A DNA stretch of 33,245 bases from Rhizophagus sp. LPA8_4_AMF. Taxonomy: Eukaryota; Glomeromycota; Glomeromycetes; Glomerales; Glomeraceae. The DNA lies in assembly GCA_021464525.1 (NCBI GenBank), contig JADRCO010000463.1, positions 1 to 33,245 on the forward strand. The letters are read 5' to 3'. Positions 1 to 10,589 of the stretch are shown here, in pieces. The notes under the pieces are model-generated. The model was not told where the DNA came from. It was given only the letters and a program-made list of their open reading frames with translations, and ran no database searches. The first letter of the stretch is position 1. Each line of letters starts with the position of its first letter. A program made the translations under genes and the position numbers.

Positions 1-370
1 AAGTATATTTTTATATACTTAAATTGTAATTAAATTATTATTAAATTATACTTAATTTTGCCATTTCAGTATATTTTAATATATTTTAAGTATGTAAATA
101 TATTTTAAATGTATTTTAAATATATTTTAGTAAAAATTTTTTTTATAAGGAGTAATCTTAATTTTTAGTGAGGTATTTAATGAAATTTGATCAATATTTT
201 TTTTGCATCTAATAATTATATTTTCATCTGAATTTTTTTTATCTTTTTTTTTCTATTTAAAAATGATACTCTTATTCCAACTAATATCTGAATATAAGTT
301 TAAAATATATATGTAACTCCATTAATTGGAAATACCTTTTTAAAAAGAAAAACTTAAAGTTATATTGTAA
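1..370. other. AT-rich spacer with dispersed-repeat-like start
   Basis: No coding sequence is visible. The first 120 bases are built from variants of TATACTTAAATT and TATTTTAA around a TTTTGCCATTT block. A similar combination, in opposite orientation, occurs around 22735-22880, so this is probably part of a dispersed AT-rich repeat family. The rest is unremarkable AT-rich sequence. Confidence 0.4.
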
Positions 371-1088
371 GAAGTTGATGCTAAATTTTATGAAAAACTT
401 AAGAAAATTCTAAATGTTACCAGTTGTAATGGTTTAAAACTAGATAGAAAAGATTTTTTAAAATTATTAGGGATTAAAATTATAGTATAAGAGGATGGTA
501 TTTTAAATACATAAAAACTGAAATATTTATTTTCACAGCTCTAGCTTTTTGGATAATGGATGCTAAAGGTAAGTTATTTTCAACCTAATATTATTACTAG
601 ATTAAAAATATGTTTTATACAGTAAAATATTTTACATTATATTTACTAGACTGAATTGAATTGAATAGTACTGGATTGGAATAATTGTATTTGCTTTGAT
701 TGGATGGTTCAGTTATTTAATTTTAATAATTGGACTTGAACTAAACCAATGGATTTGAATATATAAAATGATAATATTGCCTCAGTTACAAGATCTAATG
801 TAATATATATATACCCTATAATCTAATGAATTTCACCTTAAAATTTCTGTATTAAAATATCCATTTGAAAATGATGGATTTATTTACAGTATGTTGAAAT
901 CTTTAGAATAGTAGAAGGGTTTTCAAAGTTGGTAGTAGGTGTTAAAACCATTCTATTTTGGAAGAAAGAATACCATGAAATTTTATAAAGCATTAAATGA
1001 GAAATATAAGCACTTAACCAACAGAGGTTTTTTTTTTATCAATTAAGATGTCTAAATAGATTAGACAAGAAATTAAAAAAAGAATAAT
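371..1088 (+). pseudogene. decayed gene remnant of unknown function
   Basis: A plus-strand frame from 371 reads as ordinary protein (DAKFYEKLKKILNV, then NGLKLDRKDFLKLLG) before stops at about 488. After a shift in frame it resumes with YFKYIKTEIFIFTALAFW and IMDAKG, ending at a GTAAG donor near 570. A plausible acceptor, TTTACAG at about 884-890, is followed by YVEIFRIVEGFSKLVVGVKT, then FWKKEYHEIL, then several stops, then RCLNRLDKKLKKE. The pattern fits a two-exon gene broken by at least one frameshift and several nonsense changes. I do not recognise the family. Fungal hypothetical proteins or transposon-borne genes are both possible. The intron-like gap argues for a former host gene rather than a processed copy. 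Confidence 0.42.
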
Positions 1089-1728
1089 TTAGTGTGGCAA
1101 ATTTCTTACTCAGGTGAAACATTTTTTTCAATATATGGGATTAATTGAAGATAGTCTGTAATAATTGTAACTTAGTTAAAATTAATAAAATCATTATGAA
1201 ATTTATCCTTTGCAAATGTGATCGGTTAAAAAAAATATTTTCAAAGTTTAAAATTACAAAAATTACAGTATTTAAAGAATAATACTTCTGAAAAAATAAA
1301 AATAATAGTTACTATATAATTATTGAATATTCATCTTAATATTTTTACTTTTACCTTTAAAGTATTATTATGCTTTTCTAACTGAATATTCTATTTTCTA
1401 AATCAATTAATTAACTACTAACCATATACTTTTTGTAAAATTCTTTACTTCTATATTAAAAAAAAATATATTACAAGCATTCAAAACAAAGAATGAGTTG
1501 TCAAAAAAAAAAAAAAAAAAAAAAATGGGATCTATATATACTAACAAAAATATAAACAAAAACTTTAAAAAAAACAAATATATACAGTACAAATATCTCC
1601 TAATCTCACAAAGTCCATTAAATATTACACTTTTGAAGGAAATAATCGTCTTACAATGCCGGAACCTTCAGTTCTATATGATTAAATTAAATTAGCATCT
1701 TATGTAAATAATAATCAATAAATTTAAT
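1089..1728. other. AT-rich intergenic region with poly(A) run
   Basis: No supported gene. The region lies downstream of the TBC/WD40 gene and holds a 23-base A run at 1503-1525. Short open frames around the run code for Lys/Asn/Phe-rich low-complexity peptides and look like by-products of base composition. Confidence 0.6.
1503..1525. repeat. poly(A) tract, 23 bases
   Basis: An uninterrupted run of A directly read from the sequence. It could be a microsatellite or the poly(A) end of an old retroposed insertion, but I see no flanking target-site duplication. Confidence 0.9.
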
Positions 1729-4700
1729 TTATTCTCTAGCATACCTTTTCTTTATAATTTCTTTTTCTTGTTCCAAAATCCAATCTCTTATATCATCATG
1801 TTGATTTCTATGATAAGTTAAACTAGCATTATAATCTAATTTATATTCCTTACCATATTTTGATAAAGGTTTATATCTACCAATTTCAAATTTTGGTGAT
1901 ATAGACAATGGCGTCTCTTTTTCTAATTTATGAGATATTTCAAGAACTTTAGAAATATTTACAATATTTGCTCGAGTAAAAAATTCCTAGATAAAACAAA
2001 ATACATTAAACATAAAGTAAAATATTAATAAATTATTACAATTATCTAAACAAAATAATATTATGCCTTACCGAAACTTGTCTCTTACTAGTCATTCCAA
2101 ATAAAACATCCCTCGCTATCAATATATAAGCGATTAGAAAAAAATACATAAATGATGGTTCTTCATTTGATAATAAATGATCCCATAATTCTAACCAATC
2201 TTCTCTCGTTAGTATTCTTGCAAAACTGCATTTAATCATTGTACACGCATAGTCCTAACATCAAAATAATCTATCTTTAATACCAATAATAAAAGTAACC
2301 AAACATATGCATACAAAAATATTACCTGAATTTTTATATTACAGGACGATAAATGAGTATATAGATCGTTGTCCCAATATTCCAATAATACATTTATAAC
2401 GTTCATAATTTTGGTTGAAGGATTTGGAAATTCGTCCCAATAATGTTGATACCAATTAACTACATACAACGATAGCAATGCAAAACGGTAAATAATTTTC
2501 CTAAGTTAAATAATCCCAAAAGTTTTAACATAACTTACATAGTATACTTAGAACTATTTCAAACGACAAAGTTTCGTTTGTATCAAATAACAATTCCACG
2601 AATGGGTATATCATATGAAATATCCATTCAATTGTTATTCGTCGATCATACCCTAATCTAATCAACGATGATAAAAACCTGCCACGAATTGAATCAAAAC
2701 AAAATTCTGTAAATAAAATTGTTAGGAAATTCGTCTAAAATTACTTAACATGGATAAACTTGGAAAGACTCTTAACTGTTCCAATAAACCTATAATCTTT
2801 CGTTGTTTAGAATCACTCGACTTCAGATTTTTTGATAATGAAGCCTTAATGGCAGGATCTACACCTTTGCTAGTTATTTCTTTGAAAGCTTGTTGATTTT
2901 GAGGTATACCTAGTAATATACGCCATATGCGTATTCTAATTTTATTTAAAAAAAAATTAATTTATATAAATAAAAAAGGGGATAAATTACAGATGAAAGA
3001 TATTTACCTATACTTGTCAGGGTATCTTCCTAATTCATGTAGTTTTTCAATCAATCTCTCTCTTCTCTCTTCCCTTGAAGCGGAGGATAATCCCTAAAAA
3101 TAAAATTATTTATCCAACACTTCAAATATGTCTAGATGGGGAAATTTGACAAACCTGCAAATTTATAGATTCCATAGAGGATATTGAAGACCTCCTTGAA
3201 ATAGTGGATATCGTTTCTAAATAATAAAAAAAAATATTATTATTAACCAACATATACTGATAACCCTCTCTAATTATATTCACTTTACCTTGAGGAACTG
3301 GGATAGTCATTGGAATAGCCACTGGAGATACATTAGTTGGTTCGATTGGCTCTTTTCTCACCTTTGGATCCTTTTTTGCTGTAGGCTCCTGATCCAGAAA
3401 CAATTCGGAGATTTCTTCCTCTTCAGAAGTGGCGGGAAGATTGAAATTAGAAGACGACGGTATTCGAAATTCGGTGTATTTTAATGGATGTATACTTTTC
3501 GAAATAGAAAAATCATAATATTGGTGTTGAAGCTTAAATAAAAAAAAGATAGGTTTGTATAAAAATAATCATATAAAGCCATGATACAGGTATTATTAAA
3601 TCGATATATGTACATACAGTATCAGATATTAAAACTTCTAAATCCCATATCTTTAAGATTGCTTTTTCTTCGATTGAATTTGTCACGATAAATTTCCCAT
3701 CGGGAGAAATTTCAAAAAATTTAATCTGTAATAAAATTATAATTCGTTCTAAATATTTAGTAGATAATTAATTACAATTACAACTCAATAAACATAAGAT
3801 TCTTACAGGATGTTGCACATTAAGATGATAAATTTGAGTATTACTCTGAAAAATGTCAATAATCAGAAGTCGCCCATCTGAAGAAGAAACTAAAAGATCC
3901 TATATAAAATATTATAAAATAAGTATATGTGATAAATTTTGTGAAGCTACATTATACTTACTGCATCATCATGAATCGGTTCGAGTTTCGTAATTTCACC
4001 TTCAATTATAGATTTAAGACTTATATTTCGAATTAAAATTTTTGTATCAAAATCCCAAACAAGTATAGTCTTCCTATTTGAATGAAACATTATTAATTAA
4101 ACATTCACCAAAAAACCCTTAAACCGATTCCAACCTCTAACGATAAAAATAGTGTAACTTACTTGCCAGCGACTAAGATTATTCTACCATCTTTCGACAT
4201 TGTTGTTATTCTACATGCATGATCAAACGTATTACTAAAACTTAGTAACTGATCTGATATTCGTGTCGGAGTAAGTAACTTCCATAACAAATCAAAAGAC
4301 CCGCTATCCCAAATACATATCGACTCATCAAAGAAACTTGAAATAATATATTCTCCTTGCGGAGAGAATGCAGCCTAAGCAACATGAGAATCATTATGAA
4401 TTAAGCTCGTTTTTGTAACTTATTTTTCTGGAATATACATACACGTCTTAAAGTGACACCTTCTTTGTTATGATCTAATACTTTTTGCTTAGACCAGTCA
4501 GCCATATCCCACAATATCGCTTCCGACTTTGTACTGGTAATGGCCCAATGTTGTTTCGGATGCATTGATATCCAATTAACTGGATTTCGATGACTTCTGG
4601 CTTCAGCAATAAGTTGACGAGTTTCTATTTTAAAGTAATTATTGACATTAGAAATAATTTAAGATATGAAAACTCAAAAACATCTTGTTACTTACCAATA

Positions 4701-5369
4701 TTATAACATCTTATAGAATTATCAGTAAATGCAACAACTAATTCACTTCGAACCAAAGGAGTAAATGCAATAGTAGAAACCGCTATACCTAATCGAGCAA
4801 CCTGCCAAAACCTGTGATCTTTAGTTGTATTAATTTCAATTCGAATAAATTATAAAATGAAGTCAAATTTGATTTAACTTACTTATTAGAACCAAAATCA
4901 AAAGACATGACACATCCACGTTGATCAGCTGCAGCCATTAATAATGTTCCATTAATCGCTTCTTCTAACATGCTTGGACCATCATGAAATCCTGATTGGA
5001 ATCCATTTCCATTTTGATTTATCGGAGCAAAGCAAAAACATCCAAATGCAACAGGTCGATTAAAGGTCCCTTTATCTTGATTCTTTCGAGGTCGATGAGC
5101 ATTTATAATGTTTAATAATAATCTTTATTTTACAATAAAAGATTAATTAATTATGCTCGGATATATAAAATTAACCATCAAACAATCAATAATAAAACAC
5201 CTTACCCATATACATTTTCAACTTCCTCTTCACCTTCAGGTTTTTCTTCAATTAATACTTCGATTTCATAATCATTATCCTTTTGAGTTTGTTTTTTCTT
5301 TTCCTCAGTCTTTTCCCAAATTTGACCTGACTTTACTCCAGCGATAAATATATTGAAAGTATTTACCAT
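1729..5369 (-). CDS. WD40 and TBC-domain protein, TBC1D31/WDR67 family
   Basis: Sixteen exons (right to left): 5206-5369, 4883-5122, 4696-4811, 4443-4624, 4163-4374, 3962-4073, 3807-3899, 3618-3725, 3289-3532, 3155-3216, 3008-3093, 2745-2935, 2539-2706, 2326-2500, 2072-2254, 1729-1986; about 863 aa. Residues 1 to about 430 are WD40 blades, with repeat ends such as ILWDMADW, ICIWDSG, ILVWDF and LKIWDLEV. An acidic and Ser-rich linker follows, then a TBC-like domain from about residue 535 (KYRIRIWRILLG, VVNWYQHYWDEFPNPS, ILTREDWLELWDHLLSNEEPS). These match the TBC1D31 pattern as I know it. The arginine- and glutamine-finger motifs of active Rab GAPs (IxxDxxR, YxQ) are not visible, so it is probably not a catalytic GAP. 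Human TBC1D31 is longer, with a C-terminal coiled coil that is mostly absent here. The junction 2500/2539 does not join in frame with the best GT-AG pair; a weaker donor (GTTATG) does. Confidence 0.85.
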
Positions 5370-6077
5370 TTTTATTGTAATATCGTTAGACTCCGAATGA
5401 AAACGTTTTAGCTTTAACCAAACTGAAAATAAAGAGGGTAGATCGATCGATCAAAAGTGTTACAACAAAATTAATGTAGTTAGATCAACATGTGATTGAC
5501 ACGACGCGGTTTTTTTTGATGTTTTTCACACGTTTTTTTTTGACGAAAAATTAAAAAATAGTATGTTCATAGGCAAAAATGACTTCATTGACTTCATTGT
5601 TTACATCATGATTAAGTAATATAAATATTTTCTTCACTGCCACCTCTATGTGGTGCAGTTTGTATGTTGCACATCTGCCCAAGAACAAGCAAATAGTAAT
5701 TTTCTGCGTAAAAATATATTTTTTCTTTATTACATAGTACGATATTAGCATGTTACGTATCACATAAATAAAAATATTTCATACAGTATAGATTTTGTAA
5801 ATGCTTAGAATATTATATAAGATTCCTACTTTTATCAAATAAAAAAAATAAAATGAACAATAGGACAATAGGACAATTGAAAATCTAATTGGGTTTAAAT
5901 ATTTGTACGTGTATTGATTTGAAATTTCAAAGGAAAAATCCTCATTTGCTATGTTACGAATTATAATAAATATGATTATTTATTAACGATTATGACGGTT
6001 ATGACGATTATATATTGTAGTATTGTCATATAAAAACTGCATAATACATGAACTAAAAAATTTTACAAAAAAAAAAA
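5370..6077. promoter_or_regulatory. divergent intergenic region with presumed promoters
   Basis: This 0.7 kb lies between the divergent starts of the TBC/WD40 gene (-) and the nucleotidyltransferase-like gene (+), so it must hold both promoters. It contains GATCGATCGATC near 5450 and a repeated AGGACAATAGGACAAT segment near 5860-5880. There is an A-rich tract immediately before the ATG at 6078. No specific factor site can be assigned. Confidence 0.5.
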
Positions 6078-8354
6078 ATGACTGATAACAAGTTTCAAAT
6101 TCTTGCTGACGATATTTATGAAACATTATCTTATTTAAAAAATATTGTAAAGAAAGAAGGAAATCCTCTTGTTGATATAGATAAACCTGATTTTTCTACT
6201 GTAGGATATCCTGTACTTATTGGTTCTCATGCTGCAAAATGGCACGTCCCTTCTTTTCGAGAACCAAATGATTGGGATTTAGTGGCAACTGCATCACAAT
6301 CAATCTTATTTATTCATAGTGTTATAGCTATTGTATATCTTTATAATATAAAATTGATTAGTTATCCAGGTGTTGGATTAAAGATAATTGGTAAATGTAA
6401 TGATGAAAATGTTATCAACTTTGAAATTGAACTTGTTTCTGATAAAGTAGATCTCAAGGAAATAAAGCTGAATGAGACCAAATATGAAAACCTAATTAAA
6501 GTTAATGCTACCATAAAAAGTTTTAAAGAAACGGAGGAACAAATTGCAAAATATATTATAGATAATCATGAAAAAAATAAATTATTAGATGACGTTAGAC
6601 GCCTTTCTTGTGGATTAGCTAATTATTCTTTTAAAATTGATTCACCCAATGAATTTGAATTTGTTAACTATGATCAGAAGAGAAATCAAAGAGATCAATC
6701 AAAGATGAGCGCACAAATGATTTTGGAATACTGTCATAATGTAAAAGATATAAAATATATTCCATTATTAAGCTTTCCATGTATTGTTGCCCCATTAAAA
6801 GTTCTTGAAGTTTTGAAAACATCTCACATTTATTGGCCAGCTAATTTTCATAAGAATATTGCAGATTTGCATTCACTAAGAATTATATTGGGTTATAGCA
6901 ATGTGCCAACAACTCAACCATTAAGTAGTCCAAAACGTGATGAACAAATTGAACTCATATTGAATACTCGTATTAAGGAAACTGAAATATTGAGAGGTGT
7001 ACCAGCTGCACATATTAACTTGAATAAGACCAATCAAGAATTCTTGGATCGTGATAATGATCTTTTTGTACAAAGATATGTTTCTCATGATAAATTACAT
7101 GAATATGTTAAGTATGGTAATGTTCCAATTCATGAAACTTTAAAGAAAGATAAGGTATAGACTTTTTTAAATAATGATTATACCAATTTCAAAAAAAAAT
7201 TTTTTTTATCAACACTTTATATTATTATTTTATATAGTCTAAAGCATGGATTAAACAATCTCTTTTTAACCAAGTTGATTATCAAACACAACTTAATTGT
7301 GTGAGAGAGGAAGCAATGGTTATTGCATTAGAGAGATACCTTATTCCAATGATCTCTAAAAATCAAGATACCTCTTATCGTTCGGCACTTGTTAAAATTT
7401 GTACTTCATTAACTAAAGGATGGTTTCGCCAATTTGCAATTGATAATTATCCCCGGCTTTCAAACCTTGATAAAGATTTGATGTTGATCGCTCACAATGT
7501 AATCAATGATCATCCCTTGCCACAAAAAAAACGAGAAGAACCATCAACATTTCTTTGTAACTGGATACTTGATCCAGAGACTTTATCTATTTTTGAGCCA
7601 ATTCATCTTCATACTGAAATAATATCATCTTTTGATGATATTAATTATAAACCTGGTCGAAACAAGGATTTCATTGCCAACAGATCTGGAATTAAGATTA
7701 CTTCTCCGATAAATAATGATGTATCAATTACAGCTATTATTACAACAATATGTTTAATTGATTTTGAAGATTGTAATCCAAGAGCTAATTGGACAGCATC
7801 TGTTGTGATTTGTCCTAGCGAATGTTTAGAAAATTTAAGGTACATTATTAATAAATTTTGATGTTTTATTTCTTTTTTACTTTATGTTGATATATTTTTA
7901 ATTATTTTAAAGCAACGAGATTTACGAACAGGAGAAATATTGTGATCCATTACAAATCCATTCTTTTAAAAATAGAGATGATGATGAAATAGAGTTTACT
8001 TCCAAGCATATATTTACACTTGGAATTTTTGCGCAGTCTAATGGAAGTTGGGGTGTAGGAAATGATATTTGGAATGGACAATCACCGATTGTTAGAGCTA
8101 AATCAGCTGATCATATCGCTTGTATGCTGGGTTTCCCTGAATTTACAGGTGATTTATTATTTAAATATGTGTTAGCTTATCTACAACCAGTCATACAAAA
8201 TAATGGAAGTACACCACTTAAGCATAGTATTGATGATTTGAAAGCTAACGGAATTATTCCAATCAATCCACCACAACACCTTTGGTATGATGCTTGGAAT
8301 CATACTTTAAAAAACAGGAAAGGAACATGGGAATTGAATTTTCGTGCAATATAA
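6078..8354 (+). CDS. nucleotidyltransferase-like protein of phage/large-virus type, with introns
   Basis: Three exons, 6078-7154, 7238-7839 and 7913-8354, join in frame to 706 aa. Residues 46-70 read IGSHAAKW, then REPNDWDLVAT: a Gly-Ser turn followed by Asp65-x-Asp67, the hallmark of the nucleotidyltransferase fold. Further conserved-looking blocks are KTSHIYWPANFHKNIADLH (about 246-266), VSHDKLHEYVKYG (about 335-348) and, in exon 2, EEAMVIALERYLIP and CTSLTKGWFRQFAI. From family knowledge this block order resembles uncharacterised proteins of tailed phages and large DNA viruses (DUF7275-like, from memory). The C-terminal part from about residue 450 looks unrelated to that family and I do not recognise it. 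Two introns with canonical borders show it is spliced as a host gene. The substrate is unknown. The start ATG follows an A-rich leader. Confidence 0.75.
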
Positions 8355-9475
8355 TATACAGTATATATAAAATCGCACATTTAATAGTGCTTTTTTCCTG
8401 TAGCTTCATAATCATAATACGGCCTTAAATATGTTTATCGTAATAAATTTAAATTTCCTTTAATATTATGATGTACCGACTGTATCGTGCAAATCAAAAA
8501 CGCTTGCCAAAGAGGAATATAAAAAAATATTAATAGTGTAATAATACATGTTAAATTACCAATTTACCAGAACGAAGTTAAGTATGTTAACTAAGCCTAG
8601 TACTTTATAAAATTTGCATTGTTCAAATCATTATAAGTTAATGATCATTTTAATGAATTAATTATTTTTTTTTTTGTTATTAAAAAATAAAATTATGACA
8701 ATTAGTTATATTATAATTGTTTACTTTGCATGTGTTGTATAAATAGAAATATTAATTGAAATTATGAATTCTAATCCATTTACGGAAAATTTGGTGGATT
8801 TATACTGGTGGAAATACAATCTGGGTATCTATTGAGTCAGTGTGAAATGTGGTTGCTCGATTGGAAACTTGCTAGTCGGTACCCTATCATTTTATTGCAT
8901 TATTATTCAACTAGCCTTATTGTTGAAAAAAAGTAGTTTATTTAAACGTACCAATGAATGAAAAGCTTACACAAAGAGATGTTTTGTCTTACTAAGAAAT
9001 AATGCGGATAGATCGAAATTCGAAAGCTTCTCGGAGTCGCCGAATATGGAAACAGATTTCAATAGTAATTTTTTCGGGACCTTTTCTACCAATCCTAAAT
9101 AAAATTTTAATTTTAATAAAGAAATAAATAACAAATTCTAAATTCAATCTGGTAGGACCTAAAATTTGTTTTGTGAAAGTTATTATAGTTTACGATCTGC
9201 CTCTAGCCTGAATAAGACTAAAAGGTTTCTAGTAAAACTAATCAAGCAGCAAGATTTCGTTTATTTATACAAGAAATATACTATGAAAACGTCCTAGTTT
9301 TTTTTGCAGTAAAATATATTTATTTCGATTTCTACCATTTTATTAAAAAATAAAAAATTATTTTTTAAATTTTTCATCTAATTTTTTACATGTACAGTAT
9401 TTATCATGATTCTATCTATCTTTTGCGCATATACAGTATACTGTATATGTGTACATCGAACTGAAGAAACTTACA
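8355..9475. other. intergenic region, no gene seen
   Basis: Between the 3' end of the nucleotidyltransferase-like gene and the 3' end of the Rho-like gene (convergent). No open frame with protein-like composition or splice structure is visible. An ATG at 8764 opens only 23 codons. The right end holds a long perfect palindrome (9428-9449). Confidence 0.55.
9428..9449. repeat. 22-bp perfect palindrome
   Basis: The core ATACAGTATACTGTAT is flanked by symmetrical bases, giving 22 bases identical to their reverse complement. It lies 27 bases beyond the stop codon of the Rho-like gene, so it would sit in its 3' UTR or 3' end. The half-site ACAGTAT recurs singly at several other places in the window. 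Confidence 0.9.
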
Positions 9476-10589
9476 TCATGGCAACGTCATAAATTTAATT
9501 TTGAAAAGGTTCTTTAATTTATGACGTAAAAATTTTCCTTTCTTATCAGGTTTGGTGGTTTTTACATCTCTAGATTCGACGCGTCCAACCGATTTTTTGT
9601 TTGATCTTTTATAAAAACTAAAAAAAAAAAAGTACAATGATAAATAATGTAATTATAAATATATTGATTTTTATATAATATGAATAATTTTTGTTTATTA
9701 AATACTTACTTTTTTATTTTAGTTGAAAAAGAAACTTCTTCATGGGGCAGTCCGACTAAAGCCGCAATTATGGCCTCGTCAAAAACATTCTTTAACCCTT
9801 TTTGTGTGAATGCTGAACATTCAAAATATTTTACCGCTGCAAATTTACGAGCAAACACTTCACCTTGCTCTGTAGTTATAGGTTTTATTTTTTGTTTTAA
9901 TTGTAGCTTTTGAACCATTTGGGGATCATCTCGCAATTCTATATGAGTACCAACAATCAAACATGGAACTCCTGGACAGTGTCTCTGAATCTCAGGATAC
10001 CATTTTTCTTCTACGTTTTTAAGAGAGTTCGGTGACATTACTGAAAAGCAAATCAAAAAAACATCTGTTTGAAGGTACGAAAGTGGCCGGAGACGATCGT
10101 AATCTTCTAAACCTATTAATCCATTTTGTTTATAAATTAACAGTAATCAAACAAATAGTTGCACATAATACATCAAATTGCAAATTAAAATATATCTTGA
10201 ATGAGTAAAAGAAAAACACACCAGCTGTATCAGATAAACCAAATAAAATTGGTTCATCACCAATCATCACTGTGACGGCATAATTATCAAAAACCTAAAA
10301 CACCGAAAATGAAAAATTAAAAAATAAAACTAACATCAATTACTAGATAAATACTTACAATAGGGTTGTAATCACTTGGAAATTTATTGGTCAAGTAAGT
10401 CGTTATAAGTTCTGTCTAACAGGTAAAGAATTAAATTGAAAAATTTTTATATCTATTTAGTTAAATGCTATATATATATATGTATATATATATATATAAG
10501 TGACATTGTGGATGAAAAACATTCGTTTTTTTTTCTTTTACCTTGCCAACATAATTATCGCCAACGACAACACATTTTATTTTTTGCAT
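9476..10589 (-). CDS. atypical Rho-family GTPase (Cdc42/Rac-like), predicted pseudo-GTPase
   Basis: Five exons (right to left): 10542-10589, 10359-10415, 10222-10294, 9710-10112, 9476-9617; 240 aa. It aligns along its whole length with Cdc42/Rac: [57 protein letters not shown]. Key positions (Cdc42 numbering, no gaps needed up to 119) are changed: Gly12 to Asn, Ala13 to Tyr, Thr35 to Ile, Gln61 to Leu (DTAGLED) and Asp118 to Glu (GTHIELRDD). Thr35 is the switch I magnesium ligand and Gln61 the catalytic residue, so cycling is probably impaired. The effector loop Phe37-Asp38-Tyr40 is kept. The C-terminus is a roughly 50-residue Lys/Arg-rich extension ending FMTLP, with no CAAX box, so no prenylation is expected; the basic tail could bind membrane or nucleus. 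Intron sites are canonical apart from a GTGTGT donor, and no stop interrupts the frame. Confidence 0.88.
10469..10498. repeat. TA dinucleotide microsatellite
   Basis: A 30-base alternating TA run, interrupted by one G, inside the first intron of the Rho-like gene. Confidence 0.9.
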
